A stretch of 64,000 nt of DNA from the NCBI RefSeq assembly GCF_014217565.1, contig NZ_CP043661.1, positions 7,750,001 to 7,814,000 of the forward strand, read 5' to 3'. The translations under genes were made by a program, and so were the position numbers. Within the stretch, counting starts at the first letter, position 1. Every line of letters starts with the position of its first letter. This document shows positions 51,683 through 60,346 of the stretch, in pieces. Source of the stretch: Kribbella qitaiheensis (lineage in GTDB: Bacteria; Actinomycetota; Actinomycetes; Propionibacteriales; Kribbellaceae). The notes under the pieces are model-generated. The model saw only the letters and a list, made by a program, of their open reading frames with translations, had not been told where the DNA came from and did no database searches.

Positions 51683-52099
51683 TCAGCTGTCTAGGGTTGT
51701 CCGGAGTTTCTCGGCGTACGACGCCGCTTCGGCATCGTCGGCGTATTTGGTGCGCGGCCAGAAGAAGCCCCGCAGCCCGTCGCCCTTCGTCCGCGGTACG
51801 ACGTGGACGTGCAGGTGCGGAACCGACTGCGAGACAACATTGTTCACGGCCACAAAGGACCCCTGAGCCTCGTACGCCGTACGCACAGCCGCGGCCACAG
51901 AGCGGGCCGCCCCGAACAATGGAACGGTCAGCTCATCGGGCAGCTCGACCATCGTCGCGATGTGCTCGCGTGGGACCAGCAACGTGTGCCCTTTGAACAC
52001 CGGCCGGATGTCCAGGAATCCCAGCACTTCGGGCGATTCGTAGACGATGTGCGCCGACGTCGACCCCGCGATGATCGAGCAGAACAGGCAGTCCGCCAT
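51683..52099 (-). CDS. HIT-family nucleotide hydrolase/transferase
   Basis: 138 residues. DCLFCSIIAGSTSAHIVYESPEVLGFLDIRPVFKGHTLLVPREHIATM is the HIT N-terminus with a CxxC pair, and SVPHLHVHVVPRTKGDG is the histidine triad HxHxHxx. It would hydrolyse nucleotide phosphoramidates or dinucleoside polyphosphates. The ATG at 52099 overlaps the preceding antiporter stop (TGATG), so it is cotranslated. Confidence 0.94.
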   Translation of the reverse strand: MADCLFCSIIAGSTSAHIVYESPEVLGFLDIRPVFKGHTLLVPREHIATMVELPDELTVPLFGAARSVAAAVRTAYEAQGSFVAVNNVVSQSVPHLHVHVVPRTKGDGLRGFFWPRTKYADDAEAASYAEKLRTTLDS

Positions 52100-54048
52100 C
52101 AGCCGAGCTTCTCGTCGACGAAGCACCAGCGCCAGTCCTCGCCCGGTTCGAAGCTCCGCATCACCGGGTGACGGGTCGATTCGAAGTGCTTGCTGGCATG
52201 GCGTTCGGGGGAGGAGTCGCAGCAGCCGACGTGGCCGCACTGCAGACAGAGCCGCAGATGCACCCAGGTGCCATCCTCCGCGAGACATTCCTCGCAGCCT
52301 TCGGGGGTTTTCGGCGTCAGCACGCAGGGAGCCTGCTCGAGATGCTCGCACTCGGCGCCCGGCGCCTGCTGGATCCGTAGCGATTCGGACTGGCCGCCGA
52401 CGTCGTCGGCCTCGGCACGGTCGAGGATCGACTCCTCGATGTCGAGCTGGATCTGGGCCCGCTGCAGGACCTCGTCGGCGACCAGGCCGTCGTCGCGGAC
52501 CTTGAGGATGTGGCCGCGCTCGACCTCCAGCATCGCCATCCGCAGCCGCCGGTAGGCCTCGCTAGGAGTCTCGTACTCCGTTTCCGGCCGGCCGAGTCGC
52601 TCCCAGGCGGCCTGTGCGCGGGACTCACCTCGCTGGCGAAGCAGCGCGATCACCGCTGGGGGATCGTCCGGCGTGGCCAATCGGTCGAGTTCCTCTTCGG
52701 CAGCCTTGTGCGCTGCTTGCAGTACGGCGGCTTCCTGCAGCGCGTCCTCTGCGGGATCCGGGCCGGGCAGGCGCAAACGCCGTACGAGCCAAGGCAGGGT
52801 GGACCCCTGCAACAGCAGAGTTCCAGCGGTCACGGCTAGTGCTATGAACACCAGTACTTCGCGATGCGGCGTCTCCTCGGGCAGCACGAAGACCGCGGCG
52901 AGGGTGACCACACCGCGCATCCCTGCCCAGGAGACGACGACCAGGCTCTGCCAGCTGACCGGTCCAGGCCGGGACCGGCCGAGGATGCGCCGGGAGAGCA
53001 CAGTGACCGGGAAGAGCCAGAGCGGCCGAAGCAGCACTACGGCCACGAAGACGCCGACAGTGGCGATCGTGATCGTGCCGGCCGACAACGGGCTGTGGGA
53101 GACGTCCTCGAGGATCCACCGGGTCTGCAGGCCGATCAACAGGAAGACGGTGTTCTCCAGCAGGAACTGGAACGTGCGCCAGTTGGTGCGCTCGGACATC
53201 CGGGACGCGGCCGACTGGATGATCGGCGCCTTGTGCCCCAGCAGCAGGCCGGTGACGACGACGGACAGTACGCCGGAAGCGTGGAACTCCTCGGCCGCGA
53301 TGTAGGCGATGAACGGTGCGGTCAGGCTCAGCGTCGTGTCGAGCACCGGATCGGTGAACCGCTTGCGGATCTTGGCGAGCACGATGGCCACGATCAGGCC
53401 GACCGCGACGCCGCCACCGGCCGCGAGGAGGAAGTCGAGTCCGACACTCAGCGGGGTGGGGGTGTGGATGCCGCTCGAGTCGTCGCCACGGATCAGGGCG
53501 ATGCTCGCGGCGCCGGCGGCGATCGCAGTACGGAGGCCGACCAGGGCGGTCGCGTCGTTGAGCAGGCTCTCGCCTTCGAGGATCGTGACGACCCTTCTCG
53601 GCAGTCCGACCCGTCTCGCGATCGCTGTTGCCGCGACCGCGTCTGGCGGGGCGACGACGGCCCCGAGGGCGAAGGCGGCCCAGAGGGGGAGTGGCTCCAG
53701 ACCCTGCGACTTGGCGGCGCTGCCAAGGAGCCAGTACGCCACCAGGCCGACGCCGATCGTCGTGAACGCGACCAGGCCGACGGAGAGCAAGCCGATCGAG
53801 CGGCGGTGCTTGGAGAAGTCGACGAGGCTCGTCTTGATCGCAGCCGAGTACAGGAGCGGCGGCAGGAAGCCGACCAGGACCACCTCGTGCGACAACTCGA
53901 TCTGTGGGACGAACGGCAGATAGGACGCCGCTACACCGACGACGACGAGCAGCAGGGGCGCTGACACCCCGATACGCCGGGCAAGCGCGGCCCCGGCCGC
54001 CACCACGGCGACCAGAGCGACCACCATGATCGCGATATGCACGGCCAT
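52099..54048 (-). CDS. CPA1-type Na+/H+ antiporter with C-terminal UBP-type zinc finger
   Basis: 649 residues. About 12 membrane helices with PPLLYSAAIKTSLVDF, the exchanger core AFALGAVVAPPDAVAATAIARRVGLPRRVVTILEGESLLNDATALV (ND in the ion-binding site) and SWAGMRGVVTLAAVFVLP. A cytoplasmic helical tail (~460-570) leads to a C-terminal UBP-like finger: CEHLEQAPCV, CEECLAEDGTWVHLRLCLQCGHVGCCDSSPERHASKHFESTRHPVMRSFEPGEDWRWC. This fusion is known in actinobacteria; the finger may regulate the transporter. ATG 54048 is the start. Confidence 0.93.
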   Translation of the reverse strand: MAVHIAIMVVALVAVVAAGAALARRIGVSAPLLLVVVGVAASYLPFVPQIELSHEVVLVGFLPPLLYSAAIKTSLVDFSKHRRSIGLLSVGLVAFTTIGVGLVAYWLLGSAAKSQGLEPLPLWAAFALGAVVAPPDAVAATAIARRVGLPRRVVTILEGESLLNDATALVGLRTAIAAGAASIALIRGDDSSGIHTPTPLSVGLDFLLAAGGGVAVGLIVAIVLAKIRKRFTDPVLDTTLSLTAPFIAYIAAEEFHASGVLSVVVTGLLLGHKAPIIQSAASRMSERTNWRTFQFLLENTVFLLIGLQTRWILEDVSHSPLSAGTITIATVGVFVAVVLLRPLWLFPVTVLSRRILGRSRPGPVSWQSLVVVSWAGMRGVVTLAAVFVLPEETPHREVLVFIALAVTAGTLLLQGSTLPWLVRRLRLPGPDPAEDALQEAAVLQAAHKAAEEELDRLATPDDPPAVIALLRQRGESRAQAAWERLGRPETEYETPSEAYRRLRMAMLEVERGHILKVRDDGLVADEVLQRAQIQLDIEESILDRAEADDVGGQSESLRIQQAPGAECEHLEQAPCVLTPKTPEGCEECLAEDGTWVHLRLCLQCGHVGCCDSSPERHASKHFESTRHPVMRSFEPGEDWRWCFVDEKLG

Positions 54049-54179
54049 AGTCTCGCAGCTAGTCGCGCTGGTTCGCCCACAGCGGACGTTGTCCACAGGG
54101 AAGGGATTTCGGGCTGGCCCGAGCGGGGCCGCTGGTCTAGCGTGAGCGCATCGGAACGCGTCGATCACTAGGGGTCATC

Positions 54180-55706
54180 ATGAGCCGCCGCCCAGCTCTG
54201 CGAATCTCCGTCGCTCTCGCTCTCTTGGCCACCGCAGTCCTGCCCGCGACGCCTGCTGTAGCCGCGGGGGAGACAACGACGAACGGCTGCGTCGCGAGCG
54301 TTCCGGAGCCAGGGACGACCACGCCTGTGCAGATCTGCTACTCGCTCTTCAGACCTGAGGGCGCATCGGCCGGGCATACCGTGCCGCTGATCTTCCACAG
54401 CCACGGCTGGGGCGGGAGCCGGACGAAGGACCCGGCCGCCTTCAAGTCCTGGCTCGACGCCGGGTACGGCGTACTCAGCTTCGACCAGCGAAGTTTCGGC
54501 GAGAGCACCGGCGTCGCACATGTGATGAACCCGGATTACGAAGGCCGTGACGTGGTCAAGCTGGTCGACTTCGTCGCGTCCCTGGATTGGGTGACCAAGC
54601 AACGGCCGGGTGACCCGCTGATCGGCGCGATCGGCGGCTCGTACGGCGGCGGCTACCAGTTCGCAGGTGCCTTCACCGAGCTTCGTGACCGCGGCCGGAC
54701 CAGGTTCGACGCGCTGGCGCCGGAGATCACCTGGTGGGACCTCAAGCAGAGCTTGGCCCCGGACGAAGCCGCGCGGACCATGTGGCTGGCGATCCTGTTC
54801 GCCGGCGGTGGTACGCATCTGCCACCGGCGGTGTCGGCGGCCTTCGTCTATCTGATGACGACCGGCACCTGGCCGACGGGGAGGGCCGGTCGGGACCTCG
54901 ACGCGTTCTTCGCGAAGAACGGTCCGGCCTGGCACGTCGCGCACGGGCGGAAGCTGGACATCCCGGTGCTCTTCGGTCAGGGCTTGTCCGACAACCTCTT
55001 CAACCTGAACCAAGGCCTGCAGAACTTCCAGCAGGCGCTCACGCCGCGGTCGCGGGCGCACTCGATCTTCGTTGGCTACAACGGCGGCCATACGCTGCCG
55101 AGCGTGCTGCCGCCGGGCTTCGCGACGCCGGGCGATCCTTGCTCGATCGCGCTGGGCAGTCCGAACTTCGGTGCGCTGGAGCAGCGGTTCATGGATCTCA
55201 ACCTCGTTGGCGGCAACACCGGCCTGTCCGGCTTCGGCAGCTACCACCTCGCCACCGCGGACGGTCGTTGCCTGAGTCAACGAAGTCTCACTCCGAACAA
55301 GCAGTACCGGCTCGGCAAGGTGACGACCAGCGCCAACCTGGGTCTGCCGATAGCTGTCGAGGTCGCCAAGGGCCCGATCACCATCGCCGGCGTACCACGC
55401 CTCGACGCTCGGGTGAGCAGCCTGCTGCCGGACGCGGGCGCGTTCTTCGCACTGAGCGTCGGTATCACGCCGCTGGACGCCAAGATCGTTCAGAACAACA
55501 CGATGCCGCTGCGGGAGAAGAAGGTCGTCCGCGGCGCCCGCCGCTCGATCGACCTCCCCGGCATCGCCGTCGACGTACCGGCCGGCAAGTCTCTCTTCCT
55601 AACCATTTCCCCAGTGGCAGACATGTTCGCCGGTCAGAACGGCCGGATCCCCAACCTCCTGACCCTCGACCACACCACTCTCACCCTCCACCGGAGTACT
55701 CACTGA
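54180..55706 (+). CDS. Secreted S15/CocE-like alpha/beta hydrolase
   Basis: 508 residues. A signal peptide (RISVALALLATAVLPATPAVAA, cleavage near residue 29) is followed by an alpha/beta hydrolase with HSHGWGGSRTKDPAAFKSWLDAGYGVLSFDQRSFGEST (oxyanion region), nucleophile IGAIGGSYGGGYQ (GxSxGG), an acid loop FGQGLSDNLFN and the catalytic His in YNGGHTLPS. The C-terminal jelly-roll-like part matches X-Pro dipeptidyl-peptidase (S15) relatives. It is exported and probably hydrolyses peptides or esters outside the cell. Single gene with its own start. Confidence 0.88.
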   Translation: MSRRPALRISVALALLATAVLPATPAVAAGETTTNGCVASVPEPGTTTPVQICYSLFRPEGASAGHTVPLIFHSHGWGGSRTKDPAAFKSWLDAGYGVLSFDQRSFGESTGVAHVMNPDYEGRDVVKLVDFVASLDWVTKQRPGDPLIGAIGGSYGGGYQFAGAFTELRDRGRTRFDALAPEITWWDLKQSLAPDEAARTMWLAILFAGGGTHLPPAVSAAFVYLMTTGTWPTGRAGRDLDAFFAKNGPAWHVAHGRKLDIPVLFGQGLSDNLFNLNQGLQNFQQALTPRSRAHSIFVGYNGGHTLPSVLPPGFATPGDPCSIALGSPNFGALEQRFMDLNLVGGNTGLSGFGSYHLATADGRCLSQRSLTPNKQYRLGKVTTSANLGLPIAVEVAKGPITIAGVPRLDARVSSLLPDAGAFFALSVGITPLDAKIVQNNTMPLREKKVVRGARRSIDLPGIAVDVPAGKSLFLTISPVADMFAGQNGRIPNLLTLDHTTLTLHRSTH

Positions 55707-55783
55707 ACTACAGCGAGTGCCGACACTTCGACGTAGCTCAAAGCGTTTGCCGCGAGCCGCCCTATCGGCCATCATTGTCCGGT

Positions 55784-55839
55784 TGCCGGGCTGGGACCGC
55801 GGCTGCGGCGGGGCGGCTTCAGCCACGCCCAGCCCGGCA
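55784..55839. terminator. Bidirectional terminator hairpin
   Basis: TGCCGGGCTGGG (55784-55795) and its perfect inverse 55828-55839 (12 bp) lie between the convergent hydrolase and DUF402 genes. Confidence 0.7.
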
Positions 55840-55847
55840 GCATCTAC

Positions 55848-56342
55848 TCAGCGGACCTGGTCGAGCCAGGTCTTGTAGGTCGTGAGGAACGGCTCGTCGG
55901 TCGCGACGGCCTGGACCAGCCAGTCGCACTCTTTTCGGGCAGCCTCGATCACGGCGCGGGGATAGCCGAAGGCGACCTGGTGTTCGGCGAACTCGTCCTC
56001 GTCGTCGATGTAGACCGTGCCGTCGCGCTTCTTCACCACGTCCAGGTCGAGATCGACCATCGTGAACTCGGTCTCGCCGAATGTCACCGACGTGGTGAGG
56101 TCGCAGTAGATCTCGGTCGACCGCGGCTCGTCGTTGAAGATCGCCGTGTACCAGCGATCGCGCGGAAACAGCTGCACGTGCGCCTGCGAGTGCCGCACCT
56201 CGGGCTCCTCTCCGCGCTGGGAGACGGAATCGGCCGGCGCGCCGAGCCAGACGCCGTACGAGTCCTCGCCCAGATACCGCATCCATTGATGCCAGTGCAG
56301 CCTCTGGTCATATTTGCGGTAGACCACCCGGACGTTGTGCAT
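55848..56342 (-). CDS. DUF402 family protein (nucleoside diphosphatase-like)
   Basis: 164 residues. Conserved VVYRKYDQRLHWHQWMRYLGED, WYTAIFNDEPRSTEIYCDLTTSVTF and DLDLDVVKKRDGTVYIDDEDEFAEHQ are DUF402 features (the acidic residues bind Mg2+ in the Ntdp-type phosphatases). The family hydrolyses nucleoside di-/triphosphates. ATG 56342. Divergent from the dehydratase gene. Confidence 0.9.
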   Translation of the reverse strand: MHNVRVVYRKYDQRLHWHQWMRYLGEDSYGVWLGAPADSVSQRGEEPEVRHSQAHVQLFPRDRWYTAIFNDEPRSTEIYCDLTTSVTFGETEFTMVDLDLDVVKKRDGTVYIDDEDEFAEHQVAFGYPRAVIEAARKECDWLVQAVATDEPFLTTYKTWLDQVR

Positions 56343-56395
56343 AGCGTCACCGTACCGGCGTGATCGGTCACCCGGCTGCTCGCTATCCTGTGCCG

Positions 56396-57394
56396 ATGCG
56401 ACGGATGCTCATCACCGGCGGCGCCGGCTTCATCGGCTCGAACTTCGTGCACGACGCGGTGCGCCGCGACCCCGACACGGAGATCACCGTGCTCGACGCG
56501 CTCACGTACGCCGGCAGCGAGAGCAACCTGGCTCCGGTCGCCGAGCAGGTCACCTTCGTCCACGGCGACATCTGCGACGCCGCGCTGGTCGACAAGCTGG
56601 TCGCGAACACCGACGTCCTGGTCCACTTCGCGGCCGAGTCGCACGTCGACAACTCGCTGAACGACCCGTCGCCGTTCATCAAGAGCAACATCATCGGCAC
56701 CTTCACGCTGCTGGAGGCAGTCCGCAAGTACGACAAGCGGATGCACCACATCTCCACCGACGAGGTGTTCGGCGACCTGCCGCTGGACTCGGTCGACCAG
56801 TTCACCGAAGAGACGGCGTACGACCCCTCCAGCCCGTACTCCGCCAGCAAGGCGAGCTCGGACATGCTGGTCCGCGCCTGGGCCCGGTCGTACGGCGTGG
56901 CCGCGACGCTCTCGAACTGCGCGAACAACTACGGCCCGTACCAGCACGTCGAGAAGCTGATCCCGCGGCAGATCACCAACGTCCTGATCGGGGACAAGCC
57001 GAAGCTGTACGGCGCCGGCGAGAACGTCCGCGAATGGACCCACGTCGACGACCACAACGACGCCGTCCACCGCATCATCGCCGACGGCCGCCTCGGCGAG
57101 ACCTACCTGATCGGCTCCGGCGACGAGCGCAGCAACAAGCAGATCATCGAGAAGATCCTCACCTTGATGGGCGAGCCGTCCGACGCCTACGTCCACGTCA
57201 ACGACCGCCCCGGCCACGATTTGCGCTACTCCAACAACTCCACCAAGATCCGCACCGAACTAGGCTGGCAACCCAACTACGCCGACTTCGACGCCGGCCT
57301 CACCGCCACCATCAACTGGTACAAGACCAACACCCCTTGGTGGGAACCCCAAAAGTCCACCGCCGAAGCAAAGTACAAGATCCTCGGCCGCTAA
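56396..57394 (+). CDS. rfbB: dTDP-glucose 4,6-dehydratase
   Basis: 332 residues of the short-chain (extended SDR) RmlB family. The NAD site is RMLITGGAGFIGSNFV, the catalytic triad is HISTDEVFGDLPL (Thr-Asp-Glu) and YSASKASSDMLVRAWARSYG (YxxxK), with NCANNYGPYQHVEKLIP. It converts dTDP-glucose to dTDP-4-keto-6-deoxyglucose for rhamnose or other deoxysugars. ATG 56396 is chosen; TATCCT stands 12-7 bases before it, so the mRNA may be leaderless. No other dTDP-sugar genes follow here. Confidence 0.95.
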   Translation: MRRMLITGGAGFIGSNFVHDAVRRDPDTEITVLDALTYAGSESNLAPVAEQVTFVHGDICDAALVDKLVANTDVLVHFAAESHVDNSLNDPSPFIKSNIIGTFTLLEAVRKYDKRMHHISTDEVFGDLPLDSVDQFTEETAYDPSSPYSASKASSDMLVRAWARSYGVAATLSNCANNYGPYQHVEKLIPRQITNVLIGDKPKLYGAGENVREWTHVDDHNDAVHRIIADGRLGETYLIGSGDERSNKQIIEKILTLMGEPSDAYVHVNDRPGHDLRYSNNSTKIRTELGWQPNYADFDAGLTATINWYKTNTPWWEPQKSTAEAKYKILGR

Positions 57395-57700
57395 TTGCAC
57401 ATAGCTGCAATCTGCTGGACGCCATCACACCCCTTCCTGAAAGATGGCCCGGCCGTCGGCTTCCGTCCACGGCTCGAGGGGCCGGAGGGCTACATGGCTG
57501 GGTGGCGCAAAGCGCGCGGTGTACTGAGCTGGCGGATCACTACGGCGACAGCCAGCCTCCTCTCGGCCATCCGCGGACTGAACCCCTCACCTGCCGGCTG
57601 ACGACCCGCCTGTGTCGGTGACGTCCGAGGGCCAACTGAGCGTATCGCTCGCACTCGACGGCGCGAGCGTTGCCCGCGATCTGGATCGAGATGATGGCGA
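57395..57700. other. Intergenic region, left border of the toxin/immunity array
   Basis: No convincing gene. TTGCACATAGCTGCAA (57395-57410) is a partial palindrome, and the adjoining TAGCTGCAATCTG is repeated before the LamG gene at 60244-60256, so this looks like a second copy of that leader. A short frame of about 40 codons (57577-57699) ends in ASVARDLDRDDGE just before the SUKH-3 gene and might be the tail of a lost toxin; this is weak. The SUKH gene's GTG follows. Confidence 0.45.
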
Positions 57701-58216
57701 GTGAAGTTCTCGAACCTCCTTCAGCAGGCTGCCGTCCGCTTGAGGAGCATGGGTAAGGGGCGAGTTTCTGATGGGACGGTGACCGACTTCTCGGATGCGG
57801 GTCAGCGTCTATTGAGCCTGGCAAGCTGGGCTGCCGGTCGTCGCGTCCCCACGGATCGATACGAGAGCGTCCTCGTCGAGGACGGCTACCGCTGGTTCGA
57901 TCTGTTGGAGACCTTCTTGTCGGAGTTCGGCGGCCTGGTGCTGGGGGAGAGATTCGGGCCGTTCGGCGACATCCTGACGATCGACCCTGAGCTGGCGACT
58001 TCCGGAATCTATCGGGAACGTGTCGAAGAGTACGAGGAGTTCCTGGCCGTCGAACTGGTGCCGGTAGGAGTTGCTGCTCGTGGCCATCTGTGCGTGATGA
58101 TGTCGCCGGCCGGATCGTTCTACGGCGGCTTCGATGACTTCCTCTGCTATCTCGGTGACAACGCGTTCGAAATGATCAGAAGAATTGCCACAAACGAAGG
58201 AGAAGTACTGCGCTGA
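57701..58216 (+). CDS. SUKH-3 domain immunity protein
   Basis: 171 residues. The SUKH-3 outline is clear: FSDAGQRLLSLASWAAGRRVPTDRYESVLVEDGYRWFDLLETFLSEFGGL, matching the fSdea..vL..AGW.pGR.v...y...l...Gy......FL.eFGGL pattern, and the second half LVPVGVAARGHLCVMMSPAGSFYGGFDDFLCYLGDNAFEMIRRI. These proteins neutralise nuclease or deaminase toxins of polymorphic-toxin systems in the cytoplasm. About 30% similar by eye to the gene at 58909. No matching toxin is adjacent, so the partner is unknown. GTG 57701 is the first start. Confidence 0.85.
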   Translation: MKFSNLLQQAAVRLRSMGKGRVSDGTVTDFSDAGQRLLSLASWAAGRRVPTDRYESVLVEDGYRWFDLLETFLSEFGGLVLGERFGPFGDILTIDPELATSGIYRERVEEYEEFLAVELVPVGVAARGHLCVMMSPAGSFYGGFDDFLCYLGDNAFEMIRRIATNEGEVLR

Positions 58217-58236
58217 GCCGTCACCCTGATCGCTGA

Positions 58237-58899
58237 TCAGCCACCCTGCTGTGCACCGCCTGGCACACTCTCGAAGCCGTCCGCGGTGCCGACCTGACTG
58301 TCGCGGGCTTCACCGGCAGCCAGGCCGGCGCGTTCGTCGACGACCCGGAGTACGGACGTGTCCTCGAGATGACCGGACGCAGCCGCGAATCGCTGACCCT
58401 CGACCACTCTGTCATCGACGGCAGCGCCAGCTTCACCGTTGCCGCCCGCGTCAAGATCGGCGACCCGTCGAAGCCGATGGTGGTCGCGCGCCAGGGCACG
58501 TCTGGCAACGACACCTGGCGTATCGAGTACCGGCCGGTCGACGCCTCCACCAGCCAGTGGATCTTCGCCCGCACAGCCGCGACCTCCAGCACCGAAACCG
58601 CTACCGCCGTCTCCGTCGACCGTTCCACAGTTACCGATTGGCACCTGATCTCCGCAACCTACGCCGTCGCCCCCGGTGGAACCGTCAACCCCCGCCTCGA
58701 CATCGCCGTCGACCTCTTCGACCGCTCAGTTCACCCCTTCCCCGCCACCCCAACCCGCGCCGGCGCCACCACCATCGGCTCCTCCCGCACCCAAACCACC
58801 CCCTTCGTCGGCCGCCTGGACGACCTCCGCCTCTACGCCGGAGTAGCCGCAGAACCCTTCCTCTGCACCACCTACCTAGATCCCAACAACTGCGGCTGA
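58237..58899 (+). pseudogene. Orphan C-terminal LamG-domain fragment
   Basis: Open from a stop at 58234 to 58899. It begins TLLCTAWHTLEAVRGADLTVAGF and is clearly homologous to the end of the LamG gene at 60347-63850: e.g. PSKPMVVARQGTSGNDTWRIEYRPVDASTSQWIFARTAA against PTKPMVIARQTGSGRDAWRLEWQPLDALFGRWVFARAQA, and FVGRLDDLRLYAG against FAGQMDDLRIYLG. It has no signal peptide or N-terminal part, and the first ATG (58369) lies inside the domain. So it is a displaced 3' piece of a gene of this family, left when the array was built or decayed. It may not be translated. Confidence 0.8.
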
Positions 58900-58908
58900 C
58901 CCACTGCG

Positions 58909-59454
58909 ATGGCGGAGCCCTTGAATGTCGGACTGGTGATCTCGCGGGCCATCGGGCTGCTCGTCCGGCGAATGGTCGGCTCGTCGCCCGAACGACTTGT
59001 GCAAACCAGGACTGGGGCCGCCCAGTCGATCTTGACCGGCGCGGGTTGGTCACCCGGCCGCCGAGTTGCCGTTGAGGGCTATCTCGAGGCGATGGCGAGG
59101 GAAGGCTATGAGCCAACAGTGCAGCTCGAAGAGTTTCTCGCCGAATACGGCGGGCTGAGCACCAGCCGCCCCGCGGCACAGGGTTTCGTCGAGGAAGTCT
59201 TCGCGACCGATCCCGTGACGGCGATTTCGAACACGCACAGGAACACCGTCGGCATGTATGAAGCGGTCACGAGCACCGCGCTCGTACCTATCGGCCAGGC
59301 CTACAACGGGCACATGGTTCTGATGATGGCGCCCGACGGACGCTTCTATGCCGGTTACGACAGCTTCTTCTTCTACGCAGGCGACGGAGCGGTCGAAATG
59401 TTCGCGCGCCTATTTTCCGGGCCTCTGGACCGGATCCCGATCCCCGATGAATAG
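58909..59454 (+). CDS. SUKH-3 domain immunity protein, second copy
   Basis: 181 residues. AQSILTGAGWSPGRRVAVEGYLEAMAREGYEPTVQLEEFLAEYGGL and TALVPIGQAYNGHMVLMMAPDGRFYAGYDSFFFYAGDGAVEMFARL give the SUKH-3 pattern. The first ~30 residues (VGLVISRAIGLLVRRMVG) are somewhat hydrophobic but do not look like a signal peptide. Homologous to the 57701 gene, probably by duplication and divergence. ATG 58909 lies 9 bp after the LamG fragment. An immunity role is inferred from the family. Confidence 0.85.
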   Translation: MAEPLNVGLVISRAIGLLVRRMVGSSPERLVQTRTGAAQSILTGAGWSPGRRVAVEGYLEAMAREGYEPTVQLEEFLAEYGGLSTSRPAAQGFVEEVFATDPVTAISNTHRNTVGMYEAVTSTALVPIGQAYNGHMVLMMAPDGRFYAGYDSFFFYAGDGAVEMFARLFSGPLDRIPIPDE

Positions 59455-59530
59455 ATCCTAGGATGACGGCGAGTGCATCACCTGGACCGGACATCTCAAC
59501 GGTTCTCATCTCCAGCGGAAGTGAGCGGGA

Positions 59531-59929
59531 ATGGTTCAGGCTCCACTGATTCTGATCGGCTACTGGCGTAGTCCGGGCGACGAACGCTGGCCGGATCCAG
59601 CCAACTTCGTCGACGCCGAATTGGATACTGCGGAGCGCAGCGTAATCGGCGACTACGTGCAACGTGGCGAGGTGGTCTGGGGGTTCGGCGGAGTCTCAAC
59701 CTGCAGGATCTGTGGCTGCGAGAACGGATCCCTCGAGCTGAGCGACGGCACCTACATCTGGCCAGACGGCTTCGCGCACTACGTTCTGCACCACGATGTT
59801 CGCCCGCCGGAGCGATTCATATCCCACGCGTTGTCGACGCTCGACGCCCTGGCCGAAGCCGGCCGCCAGGCGATCCGCGACGAGTCATGGTGGTCCAGTC
59901 TCTCCAACAGAACAACACCTCATGAGTAA
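59531..59929 (+). CDS. Small cytoplasmic protein, probable immunity-type gene
   Basis: 132 residues. YWRSPGDERWPDPANFVD, then EVVWGFGGVSTCRICGCENGSLELSDGTYIWPDGFAHYVLHHDVRPPERFI. The CRICG pair and WPDGFAHYV..H.VRPP block are the recognisable parts; I have seen this pattern in actinobacterial proteins near toxin loci but cannot name the family. No signal peptide or membrane helix. It lies between a SUKH-3 gene and the LamG gene, so an immunity function is the best guess. ATG 59531 follows GAAGTGAGCGGGAATG. Confidence 0.65.
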   Translation: MVQAPLILIGYWRSPGDERWPDPANFVDAELDTAERSVIGDYVQRGEVVWGFGGVSTCRICGCENGSLELSDGTYIWPDGFAHYVLHHDVRPPERFISHALSTLDALAEAGRQAIRDESWWSSLSNRTTPHE

Positions 59930-60346
59930 CCCGACCGGCCACGAGCTGTGCTCGCAGTAGAATCTGTAAGGGCAAGTGACCACGCATGATTCGTCCTCCA
60001 CTACGCCAGCGGCAGGCCCCACGGGCCACTTGCGTCCGTCGGAGGGCTCGCTGTCGATCCACCGGTCTCTCAGCCGCTCACGTAGCCGCGTGCCCCGCTT
60101 TGTGTCCGTGTCGCCAACCCCTGATCCCTCCTGCGGACACTCATGCGGCAGTGCCCCAGAGACTGGTCGATAGCGGACGAGATGTGGCTGTCTCACCGCG
60201 CCTGCCCTGCGAGGAGCTAATGGGGCGTTACGCAAGTTGCAGCTAGCTGCAATCTGTCGAACGGTGGTTGACACTCTGTAGTCCCCTCCCTGAGGATTAG
60301 CAGCCGCCCGGCGTGAGGCACGGGCTGGATTGCCGGGGAGGGCATC
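59930..60346. other. Long intergenic region with palindromic leader of the LamG gene
   Basis: No gene is seen. TTGCAGCTAGCTGCAA (60237-60252) is a perfect 16-bp palindrome, followed by ATCTG as in the 57395 copy. TTGACA at 60268-60273 could be a -35 element, but the matching -10 is poor. The ribosome-binding site GGGGAGGG is at 60335-60342. The left part (59930-60200) shows no repeat or motif. Confidence 0.55.

Noticed and set aside
58251..59075. 274-codon frame across the LamG fragment and the second SUKH gene
   Set aside because: The product is Arg/Pro/His-rich; the overlapping frames give recognisable LamG and SUKH-3 sequence.
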